A stretch of DNA of 64,000 bases from Comamonas sp. KCTC 72670 (GTDB lineage: Bacteria; Myxococcota; Myxococcia; Myxococcales; Myxococcaceae): the NCBI GenBank assembly GCA_014656495.1, contig BNCN01000021.1, positions 1 through 64,000 of the forward strand, written 5' to 3'. The translations under genes and the position numbers were made by a program. Positions 1 through 8,231 of this stretch are shown one piece after another. The notes under the pieces were generated by a model. It did no database searches and was not told where the DNA came from. It saw only the letters and a list, made by a program, of their open reading frames with translations. Position 1 is the stretch's first letter. Each line of letters starts with the position of its first letter.

Positions 1-19
1 GTCCCTGCTGAACTCAAAC

Positions 20-430
20 TCAGACACCGCTGAATGACCCCGCCAAGGAGCCTTCCTCCCCCGAACCCCCTCCGAACCAACTACACAGGATTCGGGACTT
101 GACCACTTGCCGATGCCCGGCGTCTGACTCACACTCAGGCTCGCAGTCAAACAAGCGCCTGGGCTGCGCACAGTCGCAGCGGATGGAATGCTCGCAGACC
201 ATCGCCGTCTCGCCGCATCGGACGAGCCGGTCCTGGCCTATACGTCGCGGACGCAGGTCAAGCTCCCGGATAAAGCACGCCCCGATATCGAGAGGAACGA
301 TGTCGTAGGCGCACTGGCCACCGCTGACCTCGACCTCCTGGAAACGCGCACCTTCCACCGGGCGCAGGTGGGCCGTCGCACAGGCGATCACAACCCCACC
401 GAACAGGGCTACCGACGACACATGTCTCAT
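20..430 (-). CDS. small cysteine-rich putative lipoprotein
   Basis: The product is about 136 residues and begins MRHVSSVALFGGVVIAC, a short signal with a V-I-A-C lipobox, so it is probably an outer-membrane-tethered lipoprotein. The mature part has about ten cysteines, including closely spaced C-D-C and C-E-P-E-C groups. No family was recognised. The ATG at 430 is preferred because it gives the best signal peptide and because the upstream ORF stops at 427 in an ATGA overlap, which suggests coupled translation. An in-frame ATG at 436 is an alternative. The function is unknown, and the ORF could be a degraded fragment. Confidence 0.5.
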   Translation of the reverse strand: MRHVSSVALFGGVVIACATAHLRPVEGARFQEVEVSGGQCAYDIVPLDIGACFIRELDLRPRRIGQDRLVRCGETAMVCEHSIRCDCAQPRRLFDCEPECESDAGHRQVVKSRILCSWFGGGSGEEGSLAGSFSGV

Positions 431-639
431 GGGCATTTCACACCCGGGTTCATCGGGAGTCCGGTCACGCGCGCCGCCACGCAATCTGCTTCGAGTTCCG
501 AAGCTGCCGTTTCAGCCCCCGGAGTCGGCTCTTTCCATACGGACTTCACCAAGTTCTGCCACGCCGCGTTCCCGGCGGCGCTCTCACGCATAGCCATGAT
601 GGCCTGCTGGACCTCGCCCGGGAGGTCGTTGAAGCCCAC
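427..639 (-). CDS. small hypothetical protein (70 aa) coupled to the following lipoprotein
   Basis: This short ORF starts at a GTG and has GC-rich third positions, consistent with coding. An in-frame stop lies three codons upstream of the GTG, so it cannot extend further. No Shine-Dalgarno sequence is evident. The stop overlaps the ATG of the lipoprotein gene (ATGA). It may be the C-terminal remnant of a longer gene whose 5' part is lost, because the sequence just upstream is AT-richer and non-coding in appearance. No domain was recognised. Confidence 0.35.
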   Translation of the reverse strand: MGFNDLPGEVQQAIMAMRESAAGNAAWQNLVKSVWKEPTPGAETAASELEADCVAARVTGLPMNPGVKCP

Positions 640-691
640 GACGATTCAAAGGAAAAGCCCGTCGGACAATACGGTGAGCGTCGTAATGCGC

Positions 692-1849
692 TCAGGTCGC
701 GTCGCGAACCAGGTCCCGAAGCTGCCGTGCGGCGAGCCCGCTGGGCACGAGTTGGAAGAGCGTGTTCCTCACGAAACGCCCCGCGGCGCTCTCCCACTGG
801 GCCATGCGGCCCAAGCTCCACGAACGGGTGACAAAGGCATTGGCCCGCTCACGGCGGCGTGACTCGTATGCAGCCAGGGCCGCTTCCACAGGCCCATCTC
901 CCGCGAGGCATTCGCCCAGCACCACGGCGTCCTCGATGGCCTGACACCCGCCCTGCCCCAGGTTCGGCGTCATCGGGTGCGCCGCGTCTCCCAACAGCGT
1001 CACCCGGCCCCGGCTCCAGCGGCTCACGGGCGGCCGGTCGTGGATGTCCGTGCGCACGATGTTCGCGTCGCACGTCGCGGTGATGAGGTCCTCGATGGGC
1101 GCGTGCCAGCCCGCGAACAACGATTGCAGCCGCCTCTTCGATTCTCCAGGGGCATCCCTACCGCCCGCGGGCGCATTTTGCGTGGCGAACCAATACGTCT
1201 GCCCAAAGCCGATGGGCACCACGCCGAAACGCGCGCCCGGGCCCCACGTCTCGGAGACGAGGCCCGGTGTCACGCCCGGCACGTCCGGACACACGCCACG
1301 CCAGCTCGTGTAGCCCGAGTACCGCAGCGGCGCGTCGCCCAGCAGCGCCCCCCGCACCACCGAGCGCAGCCCGTCAGCCCCGACCAGCGCGTCGCCCGTC
1401 ACAGCGCTACCGTCCGACAGGCGCACCGTGACGGCCTGCCCGTCATCGTGGAACGCCGTCACGGAGCGGCCCAGTTGGACGTTCTCCTCTCCGGCATGGG
1501 CCAGCAACACCGCCTGGAGCCGCGCCCGGTGGATGCACACGAGCGGCAGCCCCAGCTCCTCCTGAATCCGCGCCACGGGCAGCCGCGTGAGCGCGGAGCC
1601 CGAGGGCCGCAGGATGGCGCTGTCCGTGGGACACGCACCAGCCCGCGCGACCTCGTCACACAGTCCGATGCGACGCAGGGCCGCCGTCGCGTTCATCTGC
1701 ACGGTGATTCCCGCCCCCACCCACGTCAAGGCCTCCGAGCGCTCGAAGACGGTGACGGAGAGGCCCGCGCGCCGAAGCGCGCAGGCCAGCGTGAGTCCAC
1801 CGATTCCAGCGCCAGCGACGAGAACGTGCCTGGGCGATGACGTGCTCAT
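692..1849 (-). CDS. FAD-dependent aromatic-ring-type monooxygenase
   Basis: This 385-residue protein of the p-hydroxybenzoate hydroxylase fold is expected to use NAD(P)H and O2 to hydroxylate a small or aromatic substrate in the cytoplasm. The N terminus has the dinucleotide-binding motif GAGIGGL at about residues 13-19. A central DG motif (GADGLRSVVR) follows. The second FAD motif, GDAAHPMTPNLGQGG, is at about residues 285-300. The length is normal for the family. It lies 64 bp downstream of the transglycosylase gene on the same strand, with an inverted repeat in the gap, so co-transcription is uncertain. The substrate cannot be told from sequence. Confidence 0.9.
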   Translation of the reverse strand: MSTSSPRHVLVAGAGIGGLTLACALRRAGLSVTVFERSEALTWVGAGITVQMNATAALRRIGLCDEVARAGACPTDSAILRPSGSALTRLPVARIQEELGLPLVCIHRARLQAVLLAHAGEENVQLGRSVTAFHDDGQAVTVRLSDGSAVTGDALVGADGLRSVVRGALLGDAPLRYSGYTSWRGVCPDVPGVTPGLVSETWGPGARFGVVPIGFGQTYWFATQNAPAGGRDAPGESKRRLQSLFAGWHAPIEDLITATCDANIVRTDIHDRPPVSRWSRGRVTLLGDAAHPMTPNLGQGGCQAIEDAVVLGECLAGDGPVEAALAAYESRRRERANAFVTRSWSLGRMAQWESAAGRFVRNTLFQLVPSGLAARQLRDLVRDAT

Positions 1850-1883
1850 GACCCGCGCTTTAACAGGAATGGCGCAGCGGGTC
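1850..1883 (-). terminator. inverted repeat between transglycosylase and monooxygenase genes
   Basis: GACCCGC at 1850-1856 pairs with GCGGGTC at 1877-1883 across a 20-base loop. It abuts the start codon of the monooxygenase gene, so it could act on translation as easily as on termination. There is no clear U-run. Confidence 0.3.
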
Positions 1884-1913
1884 GTGAGTCATGTGTCACT
1901 CAGTGGCGTGAGC

Positions 1914-4130
1914 TCAGTGCTGCACCACCGCCACGTAGTTCCCATACCGGGTCTGGATCTCCGACACGTATTTCACGGGCTCGGTGCCACGGACGTACCC
2001 GTGCCGGGCGCGCCGGAAGTACTGGGGCTTCTCCAGCAGCAACATCGCCTTCTCCACGTTGCCGTACCACTTGTTCGGGTCCAGCCCCAGCTCCGTGGCC
2101 AGGCGGCGCGCGTCCAGGACGTGCCCCAGACCGGCGTTGTACGAGGCCAGCGCGAAGCGAAGCCGCTGCTTGAAGGGAATCTCCGGGGCAATCCGGCCCA
2201 GCATCTGGTGCATGTACTTCACACCCGCGTGAATGCCCTGCTCCGGGTCCTCGAGCTCCACGAACCCCAGCTCCTTCCCCGTCGTCGGCATCACCTGGAA
2301 GAGGCCTTGCGCCCCCACGAAGCTGCGGGCCTTCGGGTCGAAGCGGCTCTCCTGGAACATCTGCGCCACCATCAACCGCCAGTCCAGGCCGTAGCGCGCC
2401 GCGTACGACTGCACCAACCCGTCGTAGGGCGAGATGCTCCCTTCCCCGGTCGCGAGGCTCGCCGGGAGCGGCTGGTTGCGGCGGCCCTCGAAGTAGCGCC
2501 GGCGCGTCATGTTGTATTCGACACCCCGGTACGTCTTCTTCACGAAGGCGTCGAGGAACTCACGCAGCTGCGCGTTCTCCTTCCGGATGGCGAAGGCGAT
2601 GCCGTAGTGGCCGTCCTTCCCCGCGGGCTCGCCCTGCCCCGGCAAGGTGAGCGCGGCCTCGACGTCGTCGCGGAACACCTGCTCCGCCGCGAGGATGTGG
2701 CTGTCGGTGACGGTGTACGCAATCTCGCCGGCGGCGAGCCGGTCCAGCAGCGTGCTGATCTCCTGGTCCTCGGGTTCCTCGGCGACCTTGAAGCCGTGGG
2801 CGTCCTTCAACGCGGTCACCGTGGCGAAGTGGCTGGCGCCCTTCGGGACGTGGAGCGTCTTGCCCTTCAAGTCGTCCAGGGACGCGAGCTTCGGCGCGCC
2901 CGCGCGCTGGGCGATGACCTCGTCCGTGTAGAGGTACGGGCGGCTGAAGGCCACCTGCTTCCTGCGGGCCTCCGTGTCCGTCATCGAGGCGGCGATCATG
3001 TCGCCCCGACCTTCGGTCAGCCACGGGATGAGCTGTTCGAAGGTCGGCGGAACCACGATCTCCAGCCGCACGTTGAGATCCTTCGCCACCATGTTCGCCA
3101 GGTGGAAGTCGAAGCCGGCCTGGTCGCCGCGGTGGAGGTAGTAGGTGACGGCGCTGTTTCGCGTGAGCACGCGCAGCACGCCGCGCTTGCGGATGGCGTC
3201 CAGGTCCCCGGTGAACCGCTGCTCGCGGTACTCGGTGAGGGCGAACTCGACGAGGAACGTGTTCAGCTCGGCGCGGAGCTTCGGGTTCTCCAGGCGCATG
3301 GCCCACGCGAGCGGACGGGCCTTGGCGATGGGGAACAGCCCTTCGACATCCGTGTTGTACGTGAGGATGCCGTCGAGCAGGTGGCTGTCCACCACCGTCA
3401 GGGGAATCTCTCCCCGAGAGACCTGCCACACCAGGTGCTCGGGCTCCACGGACTCCGCGGCGTCGGCGATGACGAGCCCGGGCGCCTGCTTCCCCAGGGC
3501 CTGGAGGGACGCGGCGAAGGTGGAGCTGGGGCGCACATGCACCGTCTTGCCCGCGAGGTCCTCCACCGTCCTGGGGAGGCCCTCCGCGCCCTTGCGCCCC
3601 ACGAGGACCTCGTTCACCCGCGTCAACGGGCGCGTGAAGGCGACTTGCTTCTCTCGGTCCTTCGTCACGGCCAGGTCCGCGGCGATGACGTCACCGTGTC
3701 CCTCCTGAAGCAGGGGGATGAGCTTGTCGAAGCTGTCCACGGTGAGGAACTCCACCGTCAGTCCCTGCTTCGCGGCGAAGCGCTCCAGCAGGGCCCGGTC
3801 CTGCGCCTTGGGCATCCCCTGGCGCGGCAGGAAGTCCTCGTCGGTGCCCTCCACGAGCACGCGCAGGACGCCGCGCTTCTGGAGCTCCGGGAGGTCTCCC
3901 TTGAAGGGAGCCTCCTTCAGCCTCGCGGAGACGGGCTCGGTGACGGGCCCCGTGGGCGCCAACGCATCCGGGAACGGTGAGTCCTCCGGATTCGCGGACG
4001 CGGTCGCGGCCTTGGCTGCGGCACGTTTCTCGGGAGCGTCGGCGGGCTCACGTTTACAGGCGACCAACAGGAACAGCGCGGCGGACAGGAGCCACCGCGA
4101 GGACGACAGGCTCGTACGGGTCAACGGCAT
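1914..4130 (-). CDS. MltF-like lytic transglycosylase lipoprotein with two tandem solute-binding domains
   Basis: The 738-residue protein begins with a lipoprotein signal ending L-V-A-C at about residue 25, so it should be anchored in the envelope and act on peptidoglycan in the periplasm. Two SBP_bac_3-type domains follow, at about residues 75-300 and 305-540. Each opens with the sequence KRGVLRVL. A C-terminal SLT domain covers about 560-735, with catalytic glutamate in ESRFDP and the GLFQVMP motif. E. coli MltF has only one binding domain before its SLT domain. The second copy here is a clear internal duplication and may sense two ligands or form a lid. The first gene downstream is an unrelated monooxygenase. 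Confidence 0.9.
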   Translation of the reverse strand: MPLTRTSLSSSRWLLSAALFLLVACKREPADAPEKRAAAKAATASANPEDSPFPDALAPTGPVTEPVSARLKEAPFKGDLPELQKRGVLRVLVEGTDEDFLPRQGMPKAQDRALLERFAAKQGLTVEFLTVDSFDKLIPLLQEGHGDVIAADLAVTKDREKQVAFTRPLTRVNEVLVGRKGAEGLPRTVEDLAGKTVHVRPSSTFAASLQALGKQAPGLVIADAAESVEPEHLVWQVSRGEIPLTVVDSHLLDGILTYNTDVEGLFPIAKARPLAWAMRLENPKLRAELNTFLVEFALTEYREQRFTGDLDAIRKRGVLRVLTRNSAVTYYLHRGDQAGFDFHLANMVAKDLNVRLEIVVPPTFEQLIPWLTEGRGDMIAASMTDTEARRKQVAFSRPYLYTDEVIAQRAGAPKLASLDDLKGKTLHVPKGASHFATVTALKDAHGFKVAEEPEDQEISTLLDRLAAGEIAYTVTDSHILAAEQVFRDDVEAALTLPGQGEPAGKDGHYGIAFAIRKENAQLREFLDAFVKKTYRGVEYNMTRRRYFEGRRNQPLPASLATGEGSISPYDGLVQSYAARYGLDWRLMVAQMFQESRFDPKARSFVGAQGLFQVMPTTGKELGFVELEDPEQGIHAGVKYMHQMLGRIAPEIPFKQRLRFALASYNAGLGHVLDARRLATELGLDPNKWYGNVEKAMLLLEKPQYFRRARHGYVRGTEPVKYVSEIQTRYGNYVAVVQH

Positions 4131-4334
4131 CAGGTTTCTTCCCCCTTCGTTTCGGATGCCCGCGACGCGCCAGCCCTCGGATGGAAGCGCACGAACACCC
4201 TCGACAGAATTCTCTACCTGATTCCGTACGGTCGATTGAACCCACCCCCGGGGTTGACTTGGCGAGTGGATTGGGGTGCGCGAACGTCACGCACTTGCAC
4301 GCACACTCACGAGGAGTGCGCGGTGCGCGACGGC

Positions 4335-5183
4335 TCAGCCGAACCAGCGGCCCGTCTCCGGCGCGAAGATGCGGACGCGCTCGGACAAGGCGGGAGGTAG
4401 TCGCGCGCGCAGCGTGGCGTGCACGGACTCGGGCGCGAAGGCCTGGCTGAAGTGCATCAGCACGATGGCCTCGTTGCGGAACTGGTCAGCGCGCGCGATG
4501 AGCTCGTCCAGGTGAAGGTGCGCTCGCGCCTGCGCGTCCTCGACGGTGTGACGGGCGTCGATGAAGGTGCACTCGAGTATCAGGACGCGCGAGTCGAAGA
4601 GGCTCGGCTCCGTCTCCAGGACGCGGGACACGGTGTCGGTGGCGTACGCGAGCTCCAGGCGCTCCACGGTGTCGAAGAGGTCCTCACCGGCCTGCCGTCG
4701 CTTCGCGATGTCCTGCGGAGGGAGCCCCTGGTGTTCGGGGCGGAGCTTCGTGATGCGGCGGAAGAACTGGTAGCCGAGCGAGGGCACCGGGTGGTGTGTC
4801 CGGAACGCGCGCACGAAGAGGCCATGGCCGAGCGGCTGCACGTCTCCCGGGTTCATCGGCACGGTGCGAACATCCATCGCGGTGTGATGGAGCCGGGAGA
4901 GGACGGCGAGCGCCTCCTGGACGTTCGCTTCGACCTCGGCGGGCAGGAAGACCTGCGGCGCGCCCTTGCCGATGAGGCGGCGGACGCCCAGCAAGGAGCC
5001 CAGCCCGCTGGCGTGGTCCGGATGTGCGTGGCTGAGAAAAATACGGTCGGTGCCACAGAAGGAACGAATGGGCAGCCCGACATCGAGCACCACATCCAAC
5101 TCGGGCACCTGGAGCGACGTGTACACGCCTCCCACGGAGATGCCTCGAACGGTGTAGGGCCCTGCTTGGACTTCGGTCAGCAT
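4335..5183 (-). CDS. MBL-fold hydrolase, ribonuclease Z-like
   Basis: This 282-residue metallo-beta-lactamase-fold enzyme has the metal-binding motif SHAHPDHASG at about residues 50-59, the D in AYATDTVSR, and the later histidines H-T-V and M-H-F. The overall arrangement resembles RNase Z/ElaC-like proteins, which usually process tRNA 3' ends or hydrolyse phosphodiesters. The substrate here is unproven. It is transcribed divergently from the SIR2-like gene across 100 bp that hold two inverted repeats. The start ATG at 5183 follows the region expected for the promoter. Confidence 0.85.
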   Translation of the reverse strand: MLTEVQAGPYTVRGISVGGVYTSLQVPELDVVLDVGLPIRSFCGTDRIFLSHAHPDHASGLGSLLGVRRLIGKGAPQVFLPAEVEANVQEALAVLSRLHHTAMDVRTVPMNPGDVQPLGHGLFVRAFRTHHPVPSLGYQFFRRITKLRPEHQGLPPQDIAKRRQAGEDLFDTVERLELAYATDTVSRVLETEPSLFDSRVLILECTFIDARHTVEDAQARAHLHLDELIARADQFRNEAIVLMHFSQAFAPESVHATLRARLPPALSERVRIFAPETGRWFG

Positions 5184-5195
5184 TCACCCACTTAT

Positions 5196-5209
5196 GGTCC
5201 GAACGGACC
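5196..5209. promoter_or_regulatory. 14-bp perfect palindrome in the divergent MBL/SIR2 promoter region
   Basis: GGTCCGAACGGACC is a perfect inverted repeat with a two-base centre, located 12 bp upstream of the MBL gene start and 74 bp upstream of the SIR2-like gene. Its size and position suit a dimeric repressor operator. No regulator gene is adjacent. Confidence 0.4.
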
Positions 5210-5242
5210 TCGGCCGCAACCCGGTGGGCAACCGCAGCGGAA

Positions 5243-5261
5243 AAGTCGGGCGTCACGACTT
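5243..5261. promoter_or_regulatory. inverted repeat just upstream of the SIR2-like gene
   Basis: AAGTCG and CGACTT flank a 7-base spacer. The repeat ends 22 bp before the start codon and just upstream of the AGGAGG ribosome-binding site. It may be an operator or a 5' leader hairpin. Confidence 0.3.
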
Positions 5262-5283
5262 CTGCTAGAAAGGAGGTCCACGA

Positions 5284-7014
5284 ATGACCTCGTCCCTTCC
5301 CTCTGTCTTCTCTTCCCGTGCGTTGCTTAGCGCCATTCACAATGCACCCAAGCCCATCGCGATCCTTGTTGGCTCTCCGCTGACGGCACCTGAGTCACAG
5401 GGAACACCAGGCGTCCCAGGGGTAGACGACATCATCAAATTGGTTCGTGCCGCTATCGAACGGAACGCAAACGACCCGGAAGCGGCGATTGCCGACTTGG
5501 ACTCCAAGATCAGCAACGCGCCAGCATCCGGTCGATACCAATGCGCAATGGACGTGCTGGTCTCATGGACCAACCAAGATCGAGTCAACGAGGTCGTTCG
5601 CGAAGCTGTCCGCATGGCAAGATATCAGCCTGACGGAGGGCACCACCTTACCGACATCGAACTCTCGCGTGACAATGCCGGCTGGCACCTCCCACCAGGA
5701 GTACGTGACCTTGGCGAGCTCGTCACAAACTACCCGGACAAGTATCGCGGCCCCATTCTCACCACAAACTTCGACTCCCTCATTTCCATCGCTATCGAGA
5801 GAGCCGGAGGCACCCCGGCAACGACTTCGCTGGACATCGATGGCCGGTTCTCTGCGACGCAGACGCCAACCATCAAGACCCACGAAGTCGTCCACCTTCA
5901 CGGCAGTTGGCTCCGAGGCGACACCCTCCACACTCGTAGTCAACTGACCTTACCGAGACCGCAACTCGCCAGCTCTCTCCGGCGAATCCTCCAGAATCAC
6001 ACCTTGCTCGTCGTCGCATATGGAGGCTGGGATGATGTTTTCACACGCGAACTCGCCAGCCTTGTCGAGGACGACGCAGCATCCGTCGAAATCCTGTGGG
6101 CAGCCTTTGACTCCGAGCCCTACAAGATAGCGCATCACCATGCGCCACTGCTCGAACGCACGAGAAACGCGCAAATACTAAACCGGTTTCGAATGTATGG
6201 TGGCATCGACTGCCGCACGTTCTTCGGCGAGCTTCTGGCTACAAACCACGGACGACAGCCCGCCGTGAGCAGCAGTCGCACCGCCATCGTGGCGAGCCCA
6301 CCGCCGCCCCCCGTTCAGGCCGAGCCGACCCGGTCCGCTATCAAACGAGAGGCACCGGAGAGCGCCTCTCGTGACCAAACCGATCCTACGCCCCGCGAAG
6401 CAACGAAACAGTCCAGCAGTGCGCCGCGGCCCCAACCGAGCGGTTCCAGCTTCGCTCAGCGATTCATTCGAATGGCGGCGGCGTCCATGATCATGGGTTC
6501 GGCTGCGGTGATCGCGTTCGAGGTCCCGTTGCCGCATTTTCTCACCAATGCAACTCCTACCTCGAGCCCTCATCGACAGGCCCCCCAGGAGTCGGACTTC
6601 GTTCGTGACATCAAGGCACTTCGAGACCGTAATCGCGTCAGGGAGCTCACTGCCACCTACGATGGCACCAACATCATCAACATGCCGACGGGAACGTTCG
6701 GCTTTGCACCTGCGGTGACGCTCGGAAGCATCCGCAGCGCCAGTATTCACCGCACCCAGCCAGTCAACTCATTCGAGCTTCATCGCTTGAGAAATGGAGC
6801 ACATGTCTTGCTGGGTTTCGCGAGCAGTCCTGTATCGGAAACGCTTGAACGAGGAACCGCAACAGCGTTCGAAGTATCACCAGTCCCGACAACGACGCTG
6901 AAGAACCTCGTCATGATCCCCGTGGAACGAATCCGGTCCGCCCAGCTCACCCCAAACATTGGCCAGCTCTCAGTCAAACTCGACTTGGCTCCCGCGCCCC
7001 CCCGTCGGAGGTGA
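5284..7014 (+). CDS. SIR2-like domain protein with transmembrane segment and novel C-terminal domain
   Basis: This 576-residue protein follows a strong AGGAGG site. Residues 1-300 form a SIR2-like (NAD-consuming) domain: a glycine-containing loop GSPLTAP near residues 30-36, L-T-T-N-F-D with the expected catalytic asparagine at 162, H-L-H-G at 204-207, and YGGWDD further on. A proline- and serine-rich linker (about 325-390) leads to a single hydrophobic helix at about 397-416. A C-terminal domain of about 150 residues, apparently beta-rich, follows and matches no family I know. Bacterial SIR2 domains commonly act as NAD-depleting effectors in phage defence; that role here is inference. Codons are less GC-biased than in neighbours, hinting at transfer. 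It might instead be a membrane stress enzyme. Confidence 0.8.
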   Translation: MTSSLPSVFSSRALLSAIHNAPKPIAILVGSPLTAPESQGTPGVPGVDDIIKLVRAAIERNANDPEAAIADLDSKISNAPASGRYQCAMDVLVSWTNQDRVNEVVREAVRMARYQPDGGHHLTDIELSRDNAGWHLPPGVRDLGELVTNYPDKYRGPILTTNFDSLISIAIERAGGTPATTSLDIDGRFSATQTPTIKTHEVVHLHGSWLRGDTLHTRSQLTLPRPQLASSLRRILQNHTLLVVAYGGWDDVFTRELASLVEDDAASVEILWAAFDSEPYKIAHHHAPLLERTRNAQILNRFRMYGGIDCRTFFGELLATNHGRQPAVSSSRTAIVASPPPPPVQAEPTRSAIKREAPESASRDQTDPTPREATKQSSSAPRPQPSGSSFAQRFIRMAAASMIMGSAAVIAFEVPLPHFLTNATPTSSPHRQAPQESDFVRDIKALRDRNRVRELTATYDGTNIINMPTGTFGFAPAVTLGSIRSASIHRTQPVNSFELHRLRNGAHVLLGFASSPVSETLERGTATAFEVSPVPTTTLKNLVMIPVERIRSAQLTPNIGQLSVKLDLAPAPPRRR

Positions 7015-7073
7015 GCAGGACCCCCTCCATCACGTAACGTGTCGCCTTCTTTCCTCATCGTAGCACCCTGCCC

Positions 7074-7739
7074 ATGAATACAGTTCCAGTCCGCTGGTTC
7101 ACCATCCTGTCACTTACCTTCGCTCAACTCCTCGTCGGCTGCGGCACGGCCCCCGATGACGAGGTTCCGCCCGGCCCGAGCGAGTACGCGTGCAACAGCG
7201 ACAGTTGCAGGAACGGTTGCTGTTTCCAGAACGTCTGCTATCCCGGAAAGTCAGCCAACGCATGTGGCAACCGCGGCGCTCAATGTGAGGCATGCCTCGG
7301 CCTCGCGACCTGCAGCACCAATCAGGAGTGCTTCGAGGACCTCTCGGCCTACTGGGACGTCCAAATCGTGAGCGCGCAGATCGCCTCGCTCGACCCGGAT
7401 GGCGGCAGCGCCTGGGATGCGGACAACTCCCCACCCGATATCGTCGTGACGCTTGGATGCCCTTCTGCGTCAGGCACTGAGCTGATCGAAGTGGCAACGC
7501 CCGAAGTTGAGAGCTACTCGCCAACCTGGACGAATGTCCGGTGCTCCACGCGAATCGACGCGCTCCTCGACCGCCCACTCCAGATTCGGGTTGATGACGT
7601 GGACGTCTTCTTCGACGACAACATCGCCACGTTCTCCCACCAACTGACTGAGGCAGACTTCACACAAGGGGTCGTGGTTTTCCCCAGCCAGGGAGGACTG
7701 AACTCCCTCATCCTCCAGCTCACCCGAACCCAGTTGTGA
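7074..7739 (+). CDS. cysteine-rich lipoprotein
   Basis: The 221-residue product begins with a signal peptide ending L-L-V-G-C, a lipobox, with the acceptor cysteine at about residue 23. Residues 40-90 form a cysteine-rich module with a CC pair (GCCFQNVC), typical of small disulphide knots in myxobacterial surface proteins. The rest (about 90-220) is acidic and possibly beta-rich, with many aspartates (DVDVFFDDN) that could bind calcium like a C2-type domain. It lies 60 bp after the SIR2-like gene on the same strand, so the two may share a transcript, but no functional link is evident. No good ribosome-binding site precedes the ATG. Confidence 0.75.
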   Translation: MNTVPVRWFTILSLTFAQLLVGCGTAPDDEVPPGPSEYACNSDSCRNGCCFQNVCYPGKSANACGNRGAQCEACLGLATCSTNQECFEDLSAYWDVQIVSAQIASLDPDGGSAWDADNSPPDIVVTLGCPSASGTELIEVATPEVESYSPTWTNVRCSTRIDALLDRPLQIRVDDVDVFFDDNIATFSHQLTEADFTQGVVVFPSQGGLNSLILQLTRTQL

Positions 7740-7760
7740 GGCCGGCACGGCGCCGCGCCG

Positions 7761-8090
7761 TCACTCCCAGGCGGACATCGGGCCCAGGTTGACGACCTGC
7801 TGGAAGCCCTGCTCCTTCAGGAGTTGCTCGGCGCGGCTGCTCCGCTTGCCACTGCCGCAGTAGATGCCCACGGGCTGCTCCGGCGCGCCCAACTCGCCAA
7901 GCCGCTGCGGCAGCTCATCCACCGGGATGTTCACCGCGCCGGGCAGATGCCGGGCGGCGAACTCCTGCGGCGTCCGGACATCCACGAGCAGCGCGCCAGC
8001 CTCCACCAGCCGGTGCGCTTCGTCTCGCACCGGACGCTGATGTGCACAGCCGGTGAAGCACAGGACCGCGATCGCAAGGACGGCCTTCAT
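7761..8090 (-). CDS. rhodanese-domain lipoprotein
   Basis: The start at 8090 gives MKAVLAIAVLCFTGC, a lipoprotein signal, so the protein (109 residues) is probably periplasmic or membrane-tethered. A single rhodanese domain fills the rest: LLVDVRTPQEF, then HLPGAVNIP, and the active-site loop C-G-S-G-K-R-S-S-R with its catalytic cysteine. Such domains carry sulfur as a persulfide; the acceptor is unknown. A longer reading from 8165 would destroy the signal peptide and was rejected. It converges with the plus-strand lipoprotein gene 21 bp away. Confidence 0.85.
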   Translation of the reverse strand: MKAVLAIAVLCFTGCAHQRPVRDEAHRLVEAGALLVDVRTPQEFAARHLPGAVNIPVDELPQRLGELGAPEQPVGIYCGSGKRSSRAEQLLKEQGFQQVVNLGPMSAWE

Positions 8091-8231
8091 GCGAGGACTC
8101 CCAAGGTGAGGGATGAAGCACCTGCCTTCGCACGCCCGCGGCCGGATCCACAACCGCGACGCCAACGGGCGAGACGAAAGTCGCCCGCTGCGCCAGGATG
8201 CGCGCCTCGCCTCCTCTTCACAGGGCCCTGC

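Noticed and set aside
1587..3980. 797-codon plus-strand open frame opposite the transglycosylase gene
   Set aside because: The transglycosylase on the other strand has clear domains; this frame is a GC-skew artefact.
5183..5284. MBL hydrolase as a partner of the SIR2-like protein in one defence system
   Set aside because: The genes are divergent, and RNase Z-like hydrolases of this sort are common housekeeping genes; proximity alone is not enough.
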